Below are positions 8,069 through 16,110 of a stretch of 64,000 nt of DNA, piece by piece (the stretch's first letter is position 1; the number at the start of each line of letters is the position of its first letter). The stretch is from Corallococcus sp. NCRR (lineage in GTDB: Bacteria; Myxococcota; Myxococcia; Myxococcales; Myxococcaceae). The translations under genes and the position numbers were made by a program. Under the pieces are notes generated by a model. The model was given only the letters and a program-made list of their open reading frames with translations. It did not search any database and was not told the origin of the DNA. Location: positions 5,456,001-5,520,000 of the forward strand of contig NZ_CP114039.1 in the NCBI RefSeq assembly GCF_026965535.1, read 5' to 3'.

Positions 8069-8443
8069 TCAGCGCGGGTTCGCGGCGAGGACGAACGGGC
8101 GGAGGCGGTGGCCATCCGGGTCCTCGACGACGAAGGTGAAGCCGAAGTCCATGTCGGTGGGCTCCTGGAGCACCTTGAGGCCCAGCTTCGTCCAGGCCGC
8201 GTAGGTCTGGAGCACGGCCTCCCGGCTCTCTTCGGTGAACGCCAACTCGAGCCCGCCTGGAGTCCTGGGCGTGGGCGTCATCTCGCTCGCGAGCCAGAGG
8301 CCGACCTTGAGCCCCGTGGGCAGGACGTAGAGGACGAATGTCTCGGAGTTCTCGACCGGCTCACGGCCGAGCAGCTGGGTGTAGAGCTTCGCGCTCTCGC
8401 GCGGGGAACGGACGGGCAGCAGCAGGTAGTTGAGCGTTCGCAT
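8069..8443 (-). CDS. VOC (glyoxalase/bleomycin-resistance-like) family protein
   Basis: The 124-residue protein has the paired beta-alpha-beta-beta-beta modules of the vicinal-oxygen-chelate fold: MRTLNYLLLPVRSPRESAKL opens module one and FTFVVEDPDGHRLRPFVLA closes module two with the conserved Asp-Pro-Asp-Gly-His. The fold binds a divalent metal and small molecules. The substrate cannot be told. The start at 8443 follows AGGGAG and is preferred to an in-frame start nine residues upstream. It lies 45 bp after the WYL regulator on the same strand and is probably its operon partner. Confidence 0.83.
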   Translation of the reverse strand: MRTLNYLLLPVRSPRESAKLYTQLLGREPVENSETFVLYVLPTGLKVGLWLASEMTPTPRTPGGLELAFTEESREAVLQTYAAWTKLGLKVLQEPTDMDFGFTFVVEDPDGHRLRPFVLAANPR

Positions 8444-8488
8444 CAGGAGCTCCCTTCGTGGATGGAGCAACCCTGCGCCCGGGGACTG

Positions 8489-9187
8489 TCAGTTCCTGGC
8501 AGGAGTCAGCGGGGGCTGCCTCGCGCGCCACTCCTTGACCAGGTCGGCGCGGCGGCGCGGATAGCGCAGCCCGGTCGCCTCCACGGCGAGGATGCGGTCG
8601 ACCCGGAAGGCGCGGTAGTCCTGCCGCAGCTCGCACCAGGCGGCGACGACCATCACCCGTTCGAAGAACCCGAGGAGCAGCGGCCAGAGGGTGCGCTGCG
8701 TGTGGGCACCGCCGGTGTCGCGGTAGGCGATGGACAGCGTGTGCTCCTTCCGGATGGCCGCCCGGATGACGGACACATCGACCCGGACAGGCTCGGCGGG
8801 GGTGAGGGTGGGAACCGTCAGCGCCGCCGCGTCGACGCTCTCACGCAGCTCCGCCGGCAGCACGGCCCGGATCTTCGCCACCGCGTTGTCAGCGGCCGCC
8901 GCGAGGCGCGAATCGCCTCGCACCGCCACCCAGCGCGAACCGAGCACCAGGGCTTCGAGCTCATCCACCGAGAAGTTCAGCGGCGGCAGCGTGAAGCCGG
9001 GCCGCAGGACATAGCCCACGCCGGCTTCGCCCCGGATGTCCGCCCCCTGTTCCTGCAGGGTCGCGATGTCGCGGTAGAGCGTGCGGATGGAGATGCCGAG
9101 CTCCCGCGCCAGCGCCGTACCGGACACCGGGGCGCGGTGCCTGCGCAGCGCTTGCATGAGCTCAAGGAGCCGGGCCGTGCGAGCCAT
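8489..9187 (-). CDS. YafY-type transcriptional regulator (HTH + WYL domain)
   Basis: The 232-residue protein has an N-terminal DeoR/HTH_11 winged helix (LLELMQALRRHRAPVSGTAL, LGISIRTLYRDIATLQEQGA) and a WYL-type ligand-binding domain in the second half (TLSIAYRDTGGAHTQRTLWP, VVAAWCELRQDYRAFRVDRI). WYL domains sense nucleic-acid-like or small ligands. The regulator precedes the VOC gene and likely controls it. The start at 9187 is chosen because the HTH begins directly there; an in-frame start ten residues upstream is possible. Confidence 0.85.
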   Translation of the reverse strand: MARTARLLELMQALRRHRAPVSGTALARELGISIRTLYRDIATLQEQGADIRGEAGVGYVLRPGFTLPPLNFSVDELEALVLGSRWVAVRGDSRLAAAADNAVAKIRAVLPAELRESVDAAALTVPTLTPAEPVRVDVSVIRAAIRKEHTLSIAYRDTGGAHTQRTLWPLLLGFFERVMVVAAWCELRQDYRAFRVDRILAVEATGLRYPRRRADLVKEWRARQPPLTPARN

Positions 9188-9254
9188 GACAGGTCCACCC
9201 GGGAAGCGATGCCGCATGACGCGGCATCGCCTCCGTTCCGTTTGACGTCAGCCG

Positions 9255-10889
9255 CTAGTCCTTCGTGCAGACGACGTCGTCGACCTGGAGGTGGTCGCGG
9301 TCGGCGACGCTGCGGCTGGGATAGAAGAACAGGCGCCAGTCGCGCACGTTGCCGGTGAAGCGGAAGAACACCGGCTGCCACTCGTCGCTGTCCACGGTGA
9401 TGAAGTCCGTCTGCGGGCTCCAGCCGCCGCTGGAATAGCTGCGGTGGCGGATGCTGCCGTGGCCGCGCACCCGGTACGAGCAGGAGTAGTTGCCCACCGG
9501 CACGTTGAACTTCTCGGTCGTGAAGCGCTCCGCGACCTGGATGGGCACCACGAACTGCAGCGCCGCCGAGCCGCCGTGCACCGCGCTCGTGTAGCGCGCG
9601 AGGCGCGAGGGCTTGATCTCCGAACCCGGGTCCGTGATCCCGTTGTCCAGGCCGTACCAGTAATCCGGGACGTAGTTGTTCCCGTAGTAGGGGATGGCGC
9701 GCGTGCTCCAGTTCTCGAAGCCGCCGTTGCGGATGATGTTCGCGGCGTGGTCGGCCGCGACGCAGCGGCGGGTGGCCGGATCGCAGGCGGGCAGGGCGCC
9801 ACGGCAGTCATACGTCGTGAAGCAGGCGCCTTCGGCCAGCTCGCACACGCCCGTGGTGGGGTTGCAGCTCGTCGCCGGGTTGTTGCACGTGACGCCGGCG
9901 CAAGGGTCGCCCTCGATGCAGAAGTGCGAGGCGGTGTCGCAGACCGGCGTCTCCGGGGTCCCCGCGCAATCCGCGTGGCGGACGCAGCGGTCCGCCGCGG
10001 TCACGCAGGTGTGGGTCGCGTCGCAGGCCTGCCACTCGCTGCAGTCCATGGCGTCCTCGCAGCGGCCGGAGAGCGGCTGGCAGGTCACGGTGGCGTTGTC
10101 GCAACGCGCCCAGTCCTCGCAGGTGACCGAATCGCACGGCTCGGGGGCCCGCACGCAGCGGACGTCGTCGATGAGCAGGTGATCGCCGCTGGTGTTCCGG
10201 ACGCTGAAGATGAGCTCGAAGGTGTCGAAGACGGAGTTGGCCAGGTTGAAGTTGTAGTTCACCTGGGTCCACGTCCGGGTGTCGACGGAGGTGTAGCCCG
10301 AGTAGCTGGAGTAGTCGGTGCCGAACCAGCCATTGCGCACGTCACCGGTCCCCCGAGCCCGATAGGTGCACGCGTAGCGGCCCGCGGGCATGGACTTCGC
10401 CGCGGTGCTGAAGCGGCGGTGCGTGGACGAGGTGTTGATCAGCTGGGCCGCGTTCACACCCTCGAAAGCCTGCGTCGTGACCTTCTTCACCTCTTCGATG
10501 TTCGTCGTGCTCCCGAACCACAGCGCAGGAGTCGCACCGGACCATTCCTCGAAGCCCCCGTTGTCGATGACGTTCGCATCGGTGGTGCCTCCCCCGTCCG
10601 GGGTCCCGGAGCCCGCGTCGGTCGGCTCGGAGCCCGCGTCGGTCGGCTCGGTGCCCGAGTCAGGAGTCTCGGAGCCGGAGTCCGGCGTCTCCGTGCCGGA
10701 GTCCGGCGTCTCCGTGCCGGCGTCGGGCGTCTCGGTGCCTGCGTCCGGCACCGGATCTCCTGAGTCAGGCGTCTCGACGCCCGCGTCCGGCCGGGTCTGC
10801 CCGGCGTCGGGCGCCTCCGGGGAACTCGAATCGCCGCACGCGACGGCCAGCAACAGCAGCGAAGTCAGACACACTCGAAACAACGTCAA
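9255..10889 (-). CDS. Large Cys-rich lipoprotein with Pro-Asp-Gly repeat linker and two sandwich domains
   Basis: The roughly 544-residue product starts best at a TTG (10889) five bases after a perfect GGAGG; an in-frame ATG at 10928 lacks a ribosome site. The signal peptide ends in lipobox LAVAC. A long linker of repeated ETPDSG/ETPDAG units follows, common in myxobacterial surface lipoproteins. Then come two copies of a jelly-roll-like domain, each starting NGGFEEW or NGGFENW and ending LLIDDVRCV or LQVDDVVCT, resembling carbohydrate-binding modules. Between them is a Cys-rich stretch with repeated short motifs (CDSVTCEDWARCD, CAGVTCNNPATSC). It is likely exposed on the cell surface and may bind glycans. 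It is divergent from the eCIS block. Confidence 0.8.
   Translation of the reverse strand: MTLFRVCLTSLLLLAVACGDSSSPEAPDAGQTRPDAGVETPDSGDPVPDAGTETPDAGTETPDSGTETPDSGSETPDSGTEPTDAGSEPTDAGSGTPDGGGTTDANVIDNGGFEEWSGATPALWFGSTTNIEEVKKVTTQAFEGVNAAQLINTSSTHRRFSTAAKSMPAGRYACTYRARGTGDVRNGWFGTDYSSYSGYTSVDTRTWTQVNYNFNLANSVFDTFELIFSVRNTSGDHLLIDDVRCVRAPEPCDSVTCEDWARCDNATVTCQPLSGRCEDAMDCSEWQACDATHTCVTAADRCVRHADCAGTPETPVCDTASHFCIEGDPCAGVTCNNPATSCNPTTGVCELAEGACFTTYDCRGALPACDPATRRCVAADHAANIIRNGGFENWSTRAIPYYGNNYVPDYWYGLDNGITDPGSEIKPSRLARYTSAVHGGSAALQFVVPIQVAERFTTEKFNVPVGNYSCSYRVRGHGSIRHRSYSSGGWSPQTDFITVDSDEWQPVFFRFTGNVRDWRLFFYPSRSVADRDHLQVDDVVCTKD
10591..10815 (-). repeat. Tandem 18 bp-type repeats encoding Pro-Asp-Ser/Ala-Gly
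   Basis: The segment codes for a run of units such as ETPDSG and EPTDAG at the N-terminus of the lipoprotein. Neighbouring 18 bp units are near-identical in DNA, so copy number could vary by slippage and lengthen or shorten the surface linker. Confidence 0.75.
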
Positions 10890-10969
10890 CGCAGCCTCCG
10901 GTGAAGAACTGGATCTTTCGTACCACACTGTACAGGAGACCCATCACCCGCAGGGGCTCTCAGCGCGTT

Positions 10970-10985
10970 CCATTCCCGGGAATGG
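10970..10985. promoter_or_regulatory. Perfect 16 bp palindrome
   Basis: CCATTCCCGGGAATGG reads the same on both strands. It sits about 80 bp upstream of the lipoprotein TTG start and could be an operator for that gene. No T-tract follows, so a terminator is unlikely. Confidence 0.45.
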
Positions 10986-11254
10986 CCGGAAAACCCCCGA
11001 GGTAGGAATCCGCTGGGCCTCCGCGACCGCCGGACCGTGCCCCCGTCTCGCGCGAGCACGAAGACGCGGCTCATCAAAATGTATGTGATTGTTTTGGATG
11101 TCTTGGGGCCGTACCCCGAGTCAAGAACCCGCCAGGGAAGATCATCGTAGGATGTCATCAGTTTTGACGCACTGCGGGTGTGTGCTCGTGTGTCGCGTCA
11201 GCGCATACGTATTTTCCACGGGCGGTGAATGTGCGCACAGGTGTTTCGGAAGAT

Positions 11255-11290
11255 ATTTGTTCAAATGGCTGGACAAACATGGCGATGTTT
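11255..11290. promoter_or_regulatory. Two dyads in the AT-rich leader of the eCIS operon
   Basis: ATTTG-tt-CAAAT (11255-11266) and AAACAT-ggcg-ATGTTT (11275-11290) are perfect inverted repeats placed 95-130 bp upstream of the first structural gene, in a stretch clearly poorer in GC than its surroundings. They are candidate regulator binding sites. Confidence 0.4.
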
Positions 11291-11385
11291 TGTTTTTGAT
11301 TATGCCATTGGGTTGGGGGGCACCATGCGAGCGCGCCAGGGGGGCGGCTCCGCCGTGACTTCCCTTTTGTTGGAGGAGAGCGGCC

Positions 11386-11760
11386 ATGGCGAACGCGGTG
11401 TTCTCGTCGAGCGTGACCTACACACCCAGCGGAGGCGGTTCGCTCACCCAGGGGTTCCGTGTGGCTTTCCCGTATACGGCCTCCTCGGCCGGAACGGTGG
11501 ATGTCGCCGCTGGATCCACGGCCGCGGTGGACATCGGCTTCGGATCCGTGAGCGAGGTCCTCGGCTTCGTCCTCCAGAACAACACCGACAAGGACATCGC
11601 CATCAAGGTGGGCACCACCGCCCTCTACAAGCTCGCGGCGGGGGGCGTCCTGATGCACTGGTCCCCGGTGAAGTCGGGCGCGTCCCTCAGCGGCGTGAGC
11701 GCGACCCCCGACACCCCCACCAACCCCGGGACGATCGAATACGTCGTCCTCGGGAACTGA
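11386..11760 (+). CDS. Hypothetical small beta-rich protein, first gene of the eCIS block
   Basis: This 124-residue protein has no signal peptide and reads as almost all beta strands: SVTYTPSGGGSLTQGFRV, GFVLQNNTDKDIAIKVG, LYKLAAGGVLMHWSP. The pattern of a short strand, Asn-Asn-Thr-Asp and then a Gly-Gly-Val-Leu turn recalls small phage fibre or capsid-decorating sandwich proteins. The ribosome site GGAGGAG lies just before the ATG at 11386 and is one of the strongest in the block, suggesting high expression as expected for a structural part. It precedes the sheath gene by 24 bp. The assignment as an accessory structural protein is inference from shape and position. Confidence 0.6.
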   Translation: MANAVFSSSVTYTPSGGGSLTQGFRVAFPYTASSAGTVDVAAGSTAAVDIGFGSVSEVLGFVLQNNTDKDIAIKVGTTALYKLAAGGVLMHWSPVKSGASLSGVSATPDTPTNPGTIEYVVLGN

Positions 11761-11784
11761 CCGTCTTCATCAACGAGGCCCACC

Positions 11785-13362
11785 ATGCCGGCACGTCTGC
11801 ATCCAGGTGTATACGTTGAAGAGGTTCCCAGCGGCGCACGAGCAATCGAGGCGGCGGGAACCTCGACGGCCATCTTCGTCGGTGACACCGAGCGAGGCCC
11901 GCTCACGCCCACCCGTATCAAGGGCGTCGCGGATTACGAGCGGCAGTTTGGCGGCTTCAAGCGCCACGCCGGTGTCGCGCCCGCGGCGAGCTCCGTGGTG
12001 CTGCGCTACGCGATCGACGCCTTCTTCCGCAATGGCGGCACGTCCGCGTACGTCCTGCGCGCCATCACGAACACCACCGTCTCCCCTGCGAAGACGGGGG
12101 CCCGGGCCAGCCTGGGCGTCGTGGCCTCCTCGCCCGGCGCGTGGTCGTCCAGCCTGGCGGTGGTGCTCGGCGACTCCAGCGACGGTGACGCCACCCGGTT
12201 CCGCCTCTTCGTGGTCTACACCTTCCCTGGCACCTCCGACGGCGTGATCGTCGAGCGCTGGGACCGGCTCTCCGCCACGCCCACGGATGAGAACTACGCG
12301 AAGGACGTCCTCCTGCGCAGTTCCTACATCCGCTGGCAGGACGGCCCGGTCGTGAAGCCGGCCGGTCCCGCGGATGTCGCGGGGGCGAGTCCGCTCGACA
12401 CCGCCATCGTCGCGTCCGCCGCCAGCCACCTGCTGACGGGCGGTACCCAGGGCAACTCGGACTTCCCGAACGCGAACCTCCCGGGCCTGCTCTCCGCGCT
12501 CGACGAGGTCACGGACGCGAGCCTGCTCGTCGTCCCCGCCCAATTGGGCGAGGCGGACAACGACGTGGTGACGCGGACCCAGGCCGCGCTCGACTACGTG
12601 ACGGGCCGTCCCCGGCAGGACCTCTTCTGCATCGCGGACATGCCCCGGTCGGCCAACAAGACGGCCACGGAGGCGGCGTCCGCCACGGTCGCGTACATCC
12701 GCAACGCCGTGCTCACCCCGACGAACTTCGGCGGCGTGTACTTCCCGTGGATCGAGATCAGCGATCCGGCGGGCGTCGGCCGGGACCCGACCCTCGTCAT
12801 CGGGCCCAGCAGCTTCGTCGCCGGCATCTTCTCCCGCACGGACCAGCGCCGTGGCGTGTGGAAGGCCCCCGCGGGCCTGGAGGCGACGGTCCTCAACTCC
12901 CGGCGCCTCGACTACAACCTGCTCGACGCGCATCAGGACGACCTCAACCCGCTGGGCATCAACGGGCTGCGCGCCCAGCCCGGTGGCGGGAACGTCGTCT
13001 GGGGCGCTCGCACGATGCAGCCCGGGTCGGAGTGGCGCTACGTGCCCGTCCGGCGCACGGCCATCTTCCTGCGCACGAGCATCTACAACGGCATCCAGTG
13101 GGCGGTGTTCGAACCGAACGATGAGCCGCTCTGGGCGCAGCTCCGGCTCACCATCGGCGGGTTCATGGAGCAGCTCTTCCGCCAGGGGGCCTTCGCGGGC
13201 CGCACCACCCGGGAGGCGTTCTTCGTGAAGTGCGACGCGGAGACGACTCCGGAGGCGGATCAGATCGCGGGCATCGTCAACGTGTCCGTCGGTTTCGCGC
13301 CGCTCCGTCCAGCCGAGTTCGTCGTCGTCCGGCTCAGCCAGATCGTCAATCAGAAGGCGTAG
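11785..13362 (+). CDS. Contractile tail sheath protein
   Basis: The 525-residue protein is a phage-type sheath subunit, equivalent to Afp2-4/Pvc2-4 and T4 gp18. The N-terminus ARLHPGVYVEEVPSGAR and TSTAIFVGDTERGP are classic sheath signatures. The C-terminal domain RRTAIFLRTSIYNGIQWAVF and GRTTREAFFVKCDAETT forms the core that links neighbours in the helical sheath. It surrounds the inner tube and contracts to drive it into a target. Only one sheath gene is present, whereas the Serratia antifeeding prophage has three. It is followed by the tube gene after 15 bp. Confidence 0.95.
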   Translation: MPARLHPGVYVEEVPSGARAIEAAGTSTAIFVGDTERGPLTPTRIKGVADYERQFGGFKRHAGVAPAASSVVLRYAIDAFFRNGGTSAYVLRAITNTTVSPAKTGARASLGVVASSPGAWSSSLAVVLGDSSDGDATRFRLFVVYTFPGTSDGVIVERWDRLSATPTDENYAKDVLLRSSYIRWQDGPVVKPAGPADVAGASPLDTAIVASAASHLLTGGTQGNSDFPNANLPGLLSALDEVTDASLLVVPAQLGEADNDVVTRTQAALDYVTGRPRQDLFCIADMPRSANKTATEAASATVAYIRNAVLTPTNFGGVYFPWIEISDPAGVGRDPTLVIGPSSFVAGIFSRTDQRRGVWKAPAGLEATVLNSRRLDYNLLDAHQDDLNPLGINGLRAQPGGGNVVWGARTMQPGSEWRYVPVRRTAIFLRTSIYNGIQWAVFEPNDEPLWAQLRLTIGGFMEQLFRQGAFAGRTTREAFFVKCDAETTPEADQIAGIVNVSVGFAPLRPAEFVVVRLSQIVNQKA

Positions 13363-13377
13363 CGAGGGCAAACGGCC

Positions 13378-13878
13378 ATGGCACTCTTTTCTGTCAACAG
13401 CCACCGGAGCGACCCGTACAAGAACTTCAAGTTCCGCGTCCTCATCGACGGGCGCCCGGTCGCCGGGCTCTCCAAGATGAGCGCGCTCAAGAAGTCGACG
13501 GAGGCCGTCGAATGGCGTGAGGCCGGAGACCCGTCGATCGTCCGGAAGATGCCGGGACGCACGAAGTTCGAGCCCATCACCCTGGAAGCGGGGCTCACCC
13601 ACGACACCACGTTCGAGGAGTGGGCCAACCTGGTGAACAACCTGGACGGCGCCGCGGCCATGTCGCTCGCGAAGTACCGCAAGGACATCGCCATCGAGGT
13701 GCTCAACCTCCAGAGCACGCCGGTCCTCCGGTTCAAGATCCGCCGCGCGTGGGTGAGCGAGTACCAGGCCACGCCGGAGATGGATGCGAACGCCAACGCG
13801 GTCGCCATCACCATGGTCAAGATCGAGCACGAAGGCTTCCAGCGGGACACCACGCTGACCGAGCCCGCCGAGACCTGA
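13378..13878 (+). CDS. Inner tube protein (T4 gp19/Hcp-like)
   Basis: The 166-residue protein is a phage tail tube subunit of the gp19 family (Afp1/5, Pvc1/5-like): NFKFRVLIDGRPVAGLSKMS, TKFEPITLEAGLTHDTTFEEW and the C-terminal VAITMVKIEHEGFQ are typical. Hexamers stack to form the rigid tube that carries cargo. It is paired with the sheath gene as in other contractile systems. Only one tube gene is found, so the same protein probably also caps the baseplate end, a role given to a second paralogue in the antifeeding prophage. Confidence 0.93.
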   Translation: MALFSVNSHRSDPYKNFKFRVLIDGRPVAGLSKMSALKKSTEAVEWREAGDPSIVRKMPGRTKFEPITLEAGLTHDTTFEEWANLVNNLDGAAAMSLAKYRKDIAIEVLNLQSTPVLRFKIRRAWVSEYQATPEMDANANAVAITMVKIEHEGFQRDTTLTEPAET

Positions 13879-13912
13879 TTCCTCCTCCTCCATCGGCCCA
13901 CGGAGCTCCGAG

Positions 13913-14758
13913 ATGGCCACAGAGCGGATCGAAAACCCGTTCGCCCGGCGACGGGCGCAGCCAGCTCCTGCCCCGAGGGAAGGGGAGGGCGCGCGCGAGG
14001 TCCGGCCACCGTCTCCGCCCGAGTCCGCGCTGGCGCGTCCCACGGCGCCTGCCCGTGGCGTGCACAAGCCGCGCACTCCGCGCTCTGAATCTCCTCTTCG
14101 GGCCATGACCGGCTACGAGGAGGAGGCCGTCGAGGCCCACCAGCGGGACCCCAACACCGCGGCGCTCTGCAATGAGATCGTGGCGCGGTGCTCGGTGGCG
14201 CCTGGCGCGGACTTCGAGGCGGCGTACGCGCACGTCCGGGAGCTGACGACCGTCGAGCGCGATGCCGCCCTCGTCCGGATCCGCCAGCTCTCCCTGGGGG
14301 ACGTGGTCCACCTGGAGGTGGCCTGCCCCTCGTGCGGCCACAAGAACGAGATCGACTTCAAGCTGAGCCAGCTTCCCCTGCCTGAGGCGCCTGTCCCCAC
14401 CGAGGTCGAAATCGAGTTGCCCGGTCACGTCCTTCCGGCGGAGTCCGCTGCACGCACGGCGCTCGCGAGGACCCCGACGGCGGGAGATCAGGAAGACCTG
14501 CTGTCCGCCGGCCTGGAGTCGGAGTCGGCGCGCCGCACGTTCCTCCTGGCGCGTGTGCTGGTCCGGTACGCGGGAGAAGAGGGGCCCTTCGACGAGTCGT
14601 TCGTACGAGCGTTGCCCATCGCCGCGCGCGCCGCGATCGAGCGGGCCATCGAGTCGGCGCTCCCGGACCTCGATCTCGGGATGGCGGTGCAGTGCTCGTC
14701 GTGTAGTGCCGGTTTCGAGAGTCCGTTCGACGTTGCGGCTTTTTTTTTGCCGAGCTGA
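13913..14758 (+). CDS. T4-type baseplate hub assembly chaperone with two zinc-knuckle pairs
   Basis: The 281-residue protein has a disordered Pro/Arg-rich N-terminus (about residues 1-60) and a helical body (TAALCNEIVARCSVAPGADF, EAAYAHVRELTTVERDAAL). A CPSC pair at residues 138-141 (VACPSCGHKNEIDFKLSQL) and a CSSC pair at 261-264 near the end could together bind one zinc ion. This matches the T4-family baseplate hub assembly chaperone found in many eCIS loci after the tube gene. It is probably needed for assembly of the hub and may not stay in the particle. The gap to the next small gene is 17 bp. Confidence 0.75.
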   Translation: MATERIENPFARRRAQPAPAPREGEGAREVRPPSPPESALARPTAPARGVHKPRTPRSESPLRAMTGYEEEAVEAHQRDPNTAALCNEIVARCSVAPGADFEAAYAHVRELTTVERDAALVRIRQLSLGDVVHLEVACPSCGHKNEIDFKLSQLPLPEAPVPTEVEIELPGHVLPAESAARTALARTPTAGDQEDLLSAGLESESARRTFLLARVLVRYAGEEGPFDESFVRALPIAARAAIERAIESALPDLDLGMAVQCSSCSAGFESPFDVAAFFLPS

Positions 14759-14775
14759 GTGGGAGGGGGCGACGG

Positions 14776-14925
14776 ATGTTGCATGACGTCCACAGGCTGG
14801 CCGCGCACTACCACTGGAGCGAGGACCAGATCCTCCGCCTGAAGCTCTCCCGGCGCGCCGCGTACCTCGCCCTCATCGAGGCCGAGGCCGACCAGCACCT
14901 GTTCGACGCGCTCGGGGAGGGGTAA
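14776..14925 (+). CDS. DUF6760 family small protein
   Basis: A 49-residue gene reads MLHDVHRLAAHYHWSEDQIL through LRLKLSRRAAYLALIEAEAD and stops at 14923-14925. The His-x-His-Trp centre followed by a Leu-rich basic helix is the pattern of DUF6760, a short protein that habitually follows the hub chaperone in eCIS and related tail loci. A comparable tiny protein sits beside the chaperone in many phages, which suggests a joint role in hub assembly. It follows GGGAGGG at 14760-14767. Confidence 0.75.
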   Translation: MLHDVHRLAAHYHWSEDQILRLKLSRRAAYLALIEAEADQHLFDALGEG

Positions 14926-14931
14926 GGCGCG

Positions 14932-16110
14932 ATGGCGGCCCTGTCGCGGATCGTCCAGGGACCCTTGCGTGGCGCCGGAGAGGGCGCCACGGGCGAGGCC
15001 ACGCCGCGTGCCGCGCCGATGAGCGTGCGCGCCACCGAGTCCGAGCGCGCGACGCCCGCCGTGGACGTCCCGGCCGGGCCGTTCATGCCCGCGCGGATGA
15101 CGGCCTCCGTCCCGTCGGCGGAACCCGCGCCGGAGCGTCCCCATGTCGGCGCAGGGTCCGTGGCGGAACCGCCGGCCCCCGGCCGTCCCAACGGGGGCGA
15201 GCCGCCGCGTGCGAGCGCTCCCGTGCCTGCGGCGCCCGTTCCCGCCGCCACTCCTGCCCCCACGCCGAACCCGGCGGCGAAGGTCCCGGTCTCCGCCGCT
15301 CCTGTGGCCTCCGCCGTGGCCGCTCCGGCTCCCGTTCCGCCCGCGAGGCCGGTGGTCGCGGAGCGTCCTCGTCTTCCCGCCATGGCCGCGCCGCTCGTGC
15401 TGCGAGAGCGCGTGGTCGAGCGCCGCACCGAGCGCGTGGTGGACCGCGTCGTCGAGCAAAGGGTGGTCGTCACAGCGGCTGTTCCGCGCGAGCCGCTGGC
15501 CCCCGCGCCGGAGCGTCCCGTTGTGGAGTCCCCGCGCTGGGCGGCGCCGCCGCTTGCTCCACCCGCGCCTCCACAGCCTCGGAGCACACCCGGGCCCTCC
15601 TCGGGCAACGCGGACGAGCGGACGGCGAGGCCACCGCTGGCTGCTTCCCGGCCTCTCGAGGCCCCGTCCGCGCAGCGCCCTCCGCGACCATCGGCCCCTT
15701 CCGAGGACAGACCGGCTCGCGCGACGGCGCCCGCTCCCGCCGTGACGGTCCCCGTCGCGCAGCCGTCCGGCGTGGCACAGGTGAAGGCTGCTCCACCCCC
15801 GGCGCAACCCCAGCCGAAGGTGCCTTCCAGCAGCCCTGGGCCAGCCCTCGCGCCGAAGTCCGCGCAGCCTGCTCCGCCCTCGCCGCGCCCTCGCGCTGAC
15901 GCCGCGAGCGTGCGCCCCGCACCCGTGCCGGCGCCGCAGCGCGCGCCCTCACCCGCGCGTCCCGCGCCGCCGAGCATCTCCATCTCGGTCGGCCGCATCG
16001 AAATCGTCGGCAGCCGTGCGCCGGCTCCACGGCCGGCCACGGTGCACGCGCCGCGCTCTCATCAGATCGAACCGGGGCTCCCGCTCGGTCCCTTCGGCGG
16101 GAGGTGGTAG
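14932..16110 (+). CDS. Pro/Ala-rich, probably disordered eCIS protein with C-terminal ISISVGRIEIV motif
   Basis: The 392-residue protein is dominated by Pro, Ala, Val and Arg and has no recognisable globular domain over most of its length. Near residues 155-180 is a charged heptad-like block (ERVVERRTERVVDRVVEQ) likely to form a short coiled coil. The last 40 residues become ordered-looking with SISISVGRIEIVGSR. Short motifs of the ISVxIGRIEV type recur at the ends of proteins in this kind of locus. It starts 6 bp after the DUF6760 gene and ends directly at the DUF4255 start. It may be a flexible linker or scaffold in the baseplate; no function is known. Confidence 0.65.
   Translation: MAALSRIVQGPLRGAGEGATGEATPRAAPMSVRATESERATPAVDVPAGPFMPARMTASVPSAEPAPERPHVGAGSVAEPPAPGRPNGGEPPRASAPVPAAPVPAATPAPTPNPAAKVPVSAAPVASAVAAPAPVPPARPVVAERPRLPAMAAPLVLRERVVERRTERVVDRVVEQRVVVTAAVPREPLAPAPERPVVESPRWAAPPLAPPAPPQPRSTPGPSSGNADERTARPPLAASRPLEAPSAQRPPRPSAPSEDRPARATAPAPAVTVPVAQPSGVAQVKAAPPPAQPQPKVPSSSPGPALAPKSAQPAPPSPRPRADAASVRPAPVPAPQRAPSPARPAPPSISISVGRIEIVGSRAPAPRPATVHAPRSHQIEPGLPLGPFGGRW

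Larger units (their letters stand above)
10890..11385. other. Intergenic region upstream of the eCIS block
   Basis: This 496 bp gap separates the divergent lipoprotein gene from the first eCIS gene. It contains no convincing gene. It holds a perfect 16 bp palindrome (10970-10985) and, from about 11240 to 11310, an AT-rich stretch with two short dyads that is the most likely promoter region for the injection-system operon. I could not place a confident -35/-10 or -24/-12 pair. Confidence 0.6.

Noticed and set aside
10970..10985. Palindrome as Rho-independent terminator
   Set aside because: No loop in a perfect 16-mer without spacer and no T-tract on either side.
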